Positions 59,824 to 64,000 of a DNA stretch of 64,000 bases are shown here, one piece after another. Under the pieces are notes generated by a model. It saw only the letters and a program-made list of their open reading frames with translations, searched no databases and was not told where the DNA came from. Origin of the DNA: CAVQCT01 sp964520865 (GTDB taxonomy: Bacteria > Zixibacteria > MSB-5A5 > GN15 > FEB-12); assembly GCA_964520865.1 (NCBI GenBank), contig CAZFOY010000004.1:38647-102646 (forward strand), written 5' to 3'. The position numbers and the translations under genes were made by a program. Numbering within the stretch: the stretch's first letter is position 1; each line of letters opens with the position of its first letter.

Positions 59824-60306
59824 ATGAGCCTCAAGATCAGACGTGCAACTATCGAGGATCGTCCTTGGGTACTGGAGATCGTCCAGGGATGGGGGGCAGA
59901 TTTCGTGGTGACTCGAGGCAGAAAGGCGTATCCGGCCGACGTTGATGCGTTCATTGCATGCGATGAGCACGGAGAGCGGATCGGTCTGGCAACATACGAA
60001 ATCATCGGCGGTCAGTGCGAAGTTGTCACGCTGGATGCCCTGACCAAGTTTCAGGGGGTCGGCTCGGCTCTCATGAATGCCGTTATCGACGACGCCCGGG
60101 CGAGAGGGTGCATACGCATCTGGCTCATCACCACCAACGACAATCTGGACGCGATCAGATTTTATCAAAGACGGGGATTCGTGATTTCAGCCGTTCATTG
60201 TGACGCGATCGCCGAATCGCGCAAGATGAAGCCATCGATAGCCGAGATCGGCAATTACGGGATTCCGATTCGAGATGAAATTGAGTTTGAGATGGCGCTG
60301 CAATGA
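59824..60306 (+). CDS. GNAT-family N-acetyltransferase
   Basis: A 160-residue GNAT protein starting at ATG 59824. The acetyl-CoA motif is LTKFQGVGSALMNAVIDDAR (Q-G-V-G-S, near residue 78), followed by IRIWLITTNDNLDAIRFYQRRGF, which is the classic motif B pattern. An upstream in-frame start at 59785 would lie within the preceding terminator region and is rejected. Substrate unknown; it converges with the thpR gene. Confidence 0.87.
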   Translation: MSLKIRRATIEDRPWVLEIVQGWGADFVVTRGRKAYPADVDAFIACDEHGERIGLATYEIIGGQCEVVTLDALTKFQGVGSALMNAVIDDARARGCIRIWLITTNDNLDAIRFYQRRGFVISAVHCDAIAESRKMKPSIAEIGNYGIPIRDEIEFEMALQ

Positions 60307-60316
60307 AGGTCAGCCG

Positions 60317-60904
60317 CTAACCGGAGAATTCCTCGCTCAAAGCTTCTCTCCCCAGCATTGCTTCGTGAAGACGTTCGTAGATTGCCCCTTGCGGAGAAAG
60401 TGTCGATTTGAATAAGACGACCCGGTCAAACTTGAACGGAATCTCGGAAAGCTTGTAGCCCTTTACATATTCGGTCAGCTGCCCCACGCCTTTGGGCTCG
60501 CGGATTCGGCCTAATGTGAAATGGGCGCGGAATTTCTTGTTCTCCGTCTCCCAGCCAAGCTTGTTCATCCTTAGATCCATTTCATCCGCCATCTGAATAA
60601 GCGTCTCCTGTTCTTTCTCGATTCCAGCCCAGATCACTCTCGGGCGCTGGAGGTTCGGGAAAGCTCCTAGGTGAGCAATCGAACTCTCGATCGGATGGTA
60701 GTTCCGGGAAAATTTGTCGAGTTGTCCTTTGATATCAGGGACCATCCCTTCTTCGGTGTCGCCAAGGAATTTCAGAGTCAGGTGGATGTTCTTAGGCGCC
60801 ACCCAGGAGATCCGCCCTCCTCTCGCTCTCAGATCTTGAATGATTTTACCCAGCGCCTCCTCCACCGGAGCTTCGAGCGGCAATGCAATGAACAATCGCA
60901 GCAT
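60317..60904 (-). CDS. thpR: RNA 2',3'-cyclic phosphodiesterase (ThpR/LigT)
   Basis: A 195-residue member of the 2H phosphoesterase family, which opens 2',3'-cyclic RNA ends. Both catalytic H-x-T-x motifs are present: HLTL at residues 41-44 and HFTL at 128-131. The length is normal. It overlaps the cinA stop by one base and is the last gene of the minus-strand pgsA-pgpA-cinA-thpR operon, an association seen in many bacteria. Confidence 0.93.
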   Translation of the reverse strand: MLRLFIALPLEAPVEEALGKIIQDLRARGGRISWVAPKNIHLTLKFLGDTEEGMVPDIKGQLDKFSRNYHPIESSIAHLGAFPNLQRPRVIWAGIEKEQETLIQMADEMDLRMNKLGWETENKKFRAHFTLGRIREPKGVGQLTEYVKGYKLSEIPFKFDRVVLFKSTLSPQGAIYERLHEAMLGREALSEEFSG

Positions 60905-62145
60905 TATGAGATGTCCAGAATATCCCGTCGCAGGAGCTCAAGGGTGGCGTAGGCTGCTCTCAGGCGATTCGTTTCGCGATTGCTGCCGAACATGAACTTC
61001 CGAGCGTAGGTAGCGTGAGCGGAAGCCAGGCCGATATACACCAGTCCAACCGGCTTTTCGTCGGTCCCGCCGTCCGGTCCGGCGATCCCGGTAATCGAAA
61101 GAGCGTAGTCTGAACCAAATCGCTGTCTGCATCCGGCCGCCATTGCCACCGCACATTCTTCTGATACCGCCCCGTGCTCCTCGATAACTTTCGGGTCAAC
61201 CGAGAGATCCCTGATTTTGCTGTCATTGGAGTAACTGACGACTCCACCGAGGAAATACTCTGAGGAACCGGGGACCGACGTCACCAGGGCACCTATGCCG
61301 CCGCCGGTGCAGGACTCCGCAACCGACAGCGTCTTGTCATTGTCTTTGAGAAGCTGCCCCACGATGCCTTCGAGCGTATCTCCTTCGCGGCCGTAGATAT
61401 ATTTGCCGACTTCCGACTCGACATAACGCTGCAAATCACGCGCTTTCTCCAGCGCTTCATCTTCGGTTGCCGCGTACGACTGGATTCGGAGATCGACACC
61501 GCTCACGCTGGGGAGGTAAGCGAGCTTGACACCCGGTCCGGGTTTCAGATTTGCCATGAGTAGCTCGGCGACGCGTGATTCGACAATTCCGGTAGTCCGG
61601 AGCTTGATGATCTTGATCGCCTCGCCTATTGGCAATCCCTTGAGATACGGCACGGCCTCATCGACCATGATCTGTTTCATCTCGTGGGGGACACCGGGCA
61701 GGGAGATGAACGTTCGTCCGTTTTCGGAAATGCAGATGCCGACGGCCGAACCGCTTCGGTTGGGGAAGGCGGTTGCTCCCTGGGGAAGCAACGCTTGATT
61801 CTGGTTGATGGCCGGCATTTCGATCCCGCGCTTGGCGTAGCGCGCCTTGATGTCGTCGAGAATCTCTTCGTGAAATATCAGATTCCGCTTAAAGACTTTG
61901 ACGATCGCCTTCTTGGTGTTGTCATCATCGGTAGGCCCGAGGCCGCCGGTTGTAATGACCACTCGGGCCCGCTTCAGCGCCAATCTGAACGCTTCCTCCA
62001 TCTGCTCAACGGAATCTCCGCACGAGCTGATGAAGTTGACCGCCATACCCACGCCGGTCAGGAGTTGCGCGATATACGCCGAATTCGAATCGATCGTATG
62101 ACCGGTGAGGATCTCGTCGCCGATAGTTATGATTTCTACTTCCAT
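60904..62145 (-). CDS. cinA: CinA-family protein (nicotinamide-nucleotide amidohydrolase)
   Basis: A 413-residue two-domain CinA. The N-terminal molybdopterin-binding-like COG1058 domain has IGDEILTGHTIDSNSAYIA and TTGGLGPTDDD. The C-terminal amidohydrolase domain (about residues 255-410) has VAESCTGGGIGALVTSVPGSS and ITGIAGPDGGTDEKPVGLVY. The C-terminal part deamidates nicotinamide mononucleotide and the N-terminal part can hydrolyse ADP-ribose. It starts at ATG 62145, 43 bases after pgpA. Both domains are full length. Confidence 0.94.
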   Translation of the reverse strand: MEVEIITIGDEILTGHTIDSNSAYIAQLLTGVGMAVNFISSCGDSVEQMEEAFRLALKRARVVITTGGLGPTDDDNTKKAIVKVFKRNLIFHEEILDDIKARYAKRGIEMPAINQNQALLPQGATAFPNRSGSAVGICISENGRTFISLPGVPHEMKQIMVDEAVPYLKGLPIGEAIKIIKLRTTGIVESRVAELLMANLKPGPGVKLAYLPSVSGVDLRIQSYAATEDEALEKARDLQRYVESEVGKYIYGREGDTLEGIVGQLLKDNDKTLSVAESCTGGGIGALVTSVPGSSEYFLGGVVSYSNDSKIRDLSVDPKVIEEHGAVSEECAVAMAAGCRQRFGSDYALSITGIAGPDGGTDEKPVGLVYIGLASAHATYARKFMFGSNRETNRLRAAYATLELLRRDILDIS

Positions 62146-62188
62146 ATCTGATTCTAACCTTCAGGATAAACAAATGTCCAGCGGAATC

Positions 62189-62641
62189 CTACCCTAACAG
62201 GAACCTCACTATTAACTGGGTGACGATATTCGCATAGATGCCGGCCATGACGTCGTCCATCGTCACGCCCCATCCTCTGGGCAGACCTTCAAGCTGAGCG
62301 GCCGGAGGGACTTTCACGACATCAAAAGCCCGGAAGGCGACAAAGCCGATGGCGTACGCCGTCAGGGAGAACGGTACAAACAAGAGGGTGACGAACATTC
62401 CCGCCCATTCATCGATCACGATCTTCTTGGCGTCGTGCCCGAACAGCTTCTCCGCCTCGGTGGCCGACCAGACCGAGATAATGATAGTCACTATGGTGAC
62501 CACGCCCAATACCGGGAGGTTGTCCTTGATAAAGAAGAAGGCGATCAGCCAGGCCGGGATCGTTCCCCAGGTTCCGGGAAACGGCTTTCCGTATCCCGAA
62601 AAGAGACCGGTCGCAATCAGTTTCGTTATGAAATCGCGCAT
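62189..62641 (-). CDS. pgpA: Phosphatidylglycerophosphatase A
   Basis: A 150-residue membrane phosphatase that removes the phosphate from phosphatidylglycerophosphate. It has the family segments GYGKPFPGTWGTIPAWLIAF at the N-terminus, KIVIDEWAGMFVTLLFVP (acidic active-site residues) in the middle and LEGLPRGWGVTMDDVMAGIYAN near the C-terminus. Three to four membrane helices are predicted. It lies 9 bases downstream of pgsA, which makes its substrate. Confidence 0.94.
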   Translation of the reverse strand: MRDFITKLIATGLFSGYGKPFPGTWGTIPAWLIAFFFIKDNLPVLGVVTIVTIIISVWSATEAEKLFGHDAKKIVIDEWAGMFVTLLFVPFSLTAYAIGFVAFRAFDVVKVPPAAQLEGLPRGWGVTMDDVMAGIYANIVTQLIVRFLLG

Positions 62642-62650
62642 GTTGCTCCG

Positions 62651-63238
62651 TTATTTGAGGACCGTCTTAATCATGTAGAAGTACTTCACGATGTAGTCGA
62701 TACCGGTCCAGACGGTCACCACCGCGGTTATCCAGATAACGACGTTGAAATAGAATCTATGGTCGAACTCGATCATCGGCAAGGCCGGACTGTGATAGAA
62801 TTGCAGTGAGTACAGCAGGGTCATGTAGCCGAGGATAAGTCCGACGATGCTTAGCTGGAGAAAGGTCTTTACTTTCGCCCACCAACTCGGCGAGATGACC
62901 ACTCCCCGGTAAGCCGCGAGCAGACGCAGTCCGGTGATCGAGAACTCTCTGCCGATTATCAGCATCACGGGAAGGGGGGAGACCAGGCCGAGCGCGATGA
63001 ATGCGATTAGTGCCGAAGATACAAGGATCTTATCGGCCAACGGATCCATGAATTTGCCGAATCCGGTCACGATGCCGAATTTGCGCGCGTAATAACCGTC
63101 GGCAAGATCGGTCAGGGATGCGATGATGAATAACCCCAGGGCAGTGAGACGCATGTAGAAGTTGTCGATCATGAAGAAATACATGAACAGAGGGGCAATT
63201 AATATGCGAAGGAGTGTCAACTTGTTGGGGGTATTCAT
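62651..63238 (-). CDS. pgsA: CDP-diacylglycerol-glycerol-3-phosphate 3-phosphatidyltransferase
   Basis: Transfers the phosphatidyl group from CDP-diacylglycerol to glycerol-3-phosphate. The 195-residue protein with about five helices has the CDP-alcohol phosphotransferase motif D-G-x2-A-R-x8-G-x3-D-x3-D at residues 47-69 complete. It starts at ATG 63238, only 8 bases after a -10 box, with no Shine-Dalgarno, so its mRNA is probably leaderless. First gene of the pgsA-pgpA-cinA-thpR operon. Confidence 0.94.
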   Translation of the reverse strand: MNTPNKLTLLRILIAPLFMYFFMIDNFYMRLTALGLFIIASLTDLADGYYARKFGIVTGFGKFMDPLADKILVSSALIAFIALGLVSPLPVMLIIGREFSITGLRLLAAYRGVVISPSWWAKVKTFLQLSIVGLILGYMTLLYSLQFYHSPALPMIEFDHRFYFNVVIWITAVVTVWTGIDYIVKYFYMIKTVLK

Positions 63239-63246
63239 CGCCAGTC

Positions 63247-63275
63247 AAAGTATGCCGCGACAGAGCCGCTGTCAA
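63247..63275 (-). promoter_or_regulatory. Predicted promoter of the pgsA operon, likely leaderless
   Basis: Minus strand: -35 TTGACA (63270-63275), 17-bp spacer, -10 TACTTT (63247-63252). The ATG at 63238 follows after 8 bases. Confidence 0.6.
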
Positions 63276-63423
63276 TCTGGTTTTCCCTGCAGTTATCAGG
63301 ATGACAATCGGATCTTACGGCAGTCGTATTCTCCATTCAGCGTTTACGAATTTAGTATCAGCGAGAGGTGCTCGGGATATTATTCCAATGACGGGCTTGT
63401 CGAGAGGCGGCAAAAGTGAGTGC

Positions 63424-63507
63424 AAAAAAAAACCCAAGCAGGTAGAACGCCTGCCTGGGCGGACGATATTAGGTAATCCACAGAAAGAGTAACACTTTCC
63501 GATTGCG
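63424..63507 (-). ncRNA. Predicted small RNA, about 84 nt
   Basis: A compact minus-strand transcription unit without a protein gene. A consensus promoter is followed after about 6 bases by the expected start near 63507, and a strong intrinsic terminator ends the transcript at about 63424. A 5' hairpin (CGGAAAG with CTTTCTG, loop of 7 nt) is predicted near the start of the RNA, then a single-stranded stretch, then the terminator hairpin. The only open frame, GTG-initiated and 8 codons long, has no separate ribosome-binding site. It does not show the conserved cores of SRP RNA, 6S RNA, tmRNA or RNase P RNA. Alternatives are an attenuated leader of pgsA, but pgsA has its own promoter downstream. 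Confidence 0.65.
63433..63459 (-). terminator. Intrinsic terminator of the predicted small RNA
   Basis: Minus strand: CCCAGGCAGG (63450-63459) pairs with CCTGCTTGGG (63433-63442) with one mismatch, loop of 7 nt, followed by nine T (63424-63432). Confidence 0.85.
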
Positions 63508-63512
63508 TTAAA

Positions 63513-63541
63513 ATAATAACACCGAAGCTTATGTTTGTCAA
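63513..63541 (-). promoter_or_regulatory. Consensus promoter of the predicted small RNA
   Basis: Minus strand: -35 TTGACA (63536-63541), 17-bp spacer, -10 TATTAT (63513-63518). One of the two best matches to consensus in the window. Confidence 0.75.
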
Positions 63542-63740
63542 GAAGAAAATGGGAATTTTCTCCTTTTTTTGCCTCTCCGGACGTGTTGGGAATGGTTGTT
63601 AACTCGTTGTAGTATAACAAATAAAGAATTCAGTTGGAAAGCAGTTGATATCGTTTTCGGAAGGCCGTATCCTCCGGACAGCAAGGCCGCCGAAAGCTCG
63701 AAAATTGCGACGAAAGCGATTGGATTTGACCGCTGACTCT

Positions 63741-64000
63741 ATGACATTTATCACGGTAGCAGAGGATAAGACCCTCGAAGATAAGATGGAGGATATCTCG
63801 AAGATATCCTGGCCGGAGTTCATGCTGCACGCGTCGGGCGGCGCCAAATACTGGGGTCGACTCTACTCTGACTTTCCGGAATATCAATTCGGCGCATTCG
63901 ACCATAGCGGCCAGCTGATCGCCGCTGGCTGGAGCATGCCGCTGAAATTCGAAGGACGTCCGGAGGAACTTCCCGACGAAGGCTGGGACTGGGCGATGAC
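63741..64000 (+). CDS. Unidentified protein, N-terminal part only
   Basis: An open frame that runs off the window end. From ATG 63741 it reads MTFITVAEDKTLEDKMEDIS and later YWGRLYSDFPEYQFGAFDHS, then a WSMPLKFEG-like strand and a Trp-rich end (DEGWDWAM). The composition is protein-like, and the pattern around QFGAFDHSGQLIAAGWSMPL resembles the start of GNAT-type acetyltransferases, though the acetyl-CoA motif would lie beyond the end. The frame is open from 63618, with TTG codons at 63645, 63705 and 63720 as other possible starts; no clear ribosome-binding site decides between them. Confidence 0.6.
   Translation, partial: MTFITVAEDKTLEDKMEDISKISWPEFMLHASGGAKYWGRLYSDFPEYQFGAFDHSGQLIAAGWSMPLKFEGRPEELPDEGWDWAM

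Larger units (their letters stand above)
63276..63740. other. Intergenic region containing a predicted small RNA gene
   Basis: No protein gene is supported. The region holds a minus-strand promoter-transcript-terminator unit (63424-63541). An AT-rich hairpin GAAAAT/ATTTTC followed by a T-run (63546-63570) is also seen. Weak -35/-10 elements TTGGGA/TAGTAT (63586-63615) could serve the plus-strand gene at the window end. Confidence 0.55.

Noticed and set aside
63546..63570. AT-rich hairpin with T-run on the plus strand
   Set aside because: GAAAAT/ATTTTC with a short stem is too weak for a confident terminator, and no plus-strand gene ends just upstream.
1..64000. tRNA and rRNA genes
   Set aside because: I read the intergenic regions for tRNA arms and rRNA-like conserved blocks and found none; a tRNA scan would confirm.

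Overview
The window reads as a chromosomal segment of an aerobic, Gram-negative bacterium of the Fibrobacteres-Chlorobi-Bacteroidetes (FCB) type; a candidate phylum such as Zixibacteria would fit, but that is an inference from gene content and not a database result. The pointers are alternative complex III joined to an A2-type caa3 oxidase, a DUF5686-type outer-membrane protein with a carboxypeptidase-regulatory-like domain, a secreted protein with a Bacteroidetes-style C-terminal sorting domain, and a lysine/alanine-rich histone H1-like protein. Coding density is high, many genes overlap by a few bases, and consensus sigma-70-like promoters (TTGACA, 16-18 bp, TATAAT-like) are easy to see.

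Layout. 1-5.6 kb: tandem repeats, a cysteine-free MutY-like glycosylase, a small helical protein, an O-antigen ligase/polymerase-like membrane protein and a DUF5686-type outer-membrane protein. 5.9-21.5 kb: a respiratory block with heme O synthase, alternative complex III (actABCDEF plus a small membrane subunit), a Sco copper chaperone, caa3 oxidase subunits II-I-III-IV, heme A synthase, a second Sco and a DUF420 assembly protein. 21.9-25.7 kb: a frameshifted secreted-protein gene facing a large secreted protein. 26.0-33.2 kb: a complete F1Fo ATP synthase operon (atpZ, I, B, E, F, H, A, G, D, C). 33.4-40.1 kb: yceD-rpmF-plsX-fabH-fabD-fabG-acpP-fabF-rnc. 40.4-50.3 kb: a histone-like protein, an unpaired EtfB, a cupin, a large secreted protein, a heterodimeric ABC exporter pair, an inositol-phosphatase-family enzyme and a beta-propeller lipoprotein. 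50.5-53.7 kb: phosphoglucosamine mutase-like enzyme and GlmS. 53.7-56.1 kb: repeat-rich accessory DNA with a truncated gene. 56.1-60.3 kb: acyl-CoA dehydrogenase, 3-hydroxyacyl-CoA dehydrogenase, enoyl-CoA hydratase and two GNAT acetyltransferases. 60.3-63.2 kb: a minus-strand operon pgsA-pgpA-cinA-thpR. 63.4-63.5 kb: a predicted small RNA gene. The window ends inside an unidentified plus-strand gene.

How the parts work together. Quinol is oxidised by alternative complex III, electrons pass through its haem c subunits to the caa3 oxidase, and ctaB, ctaA, the two Sco proteins and DUF420 supply haem A and copper. The proton gradient then feeds the ATP synthase. The fab block and pgsA/pgpA make phospholipids, GlmM-like and GlmS supply amino sugars for the envelope, and the acyl-CoA genes run beta-oxidation or short-chain acyl-CoA chemistry through ETF.

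The least ordinary signals are a promoter-terminator pair enclosing an 84-nt transcript with no gene in it (63424-63507), five predicted promoters so close to their start codons that the mRNAs should be leaderless, a family of 19-23 bp hairpins with exchangeable stems and a fixed 5-nt loop, a Myb/SANT-like helix-turn-helix fused to an H1-like tail, and a clear frameshift in the secreted-protein gene near 22994.
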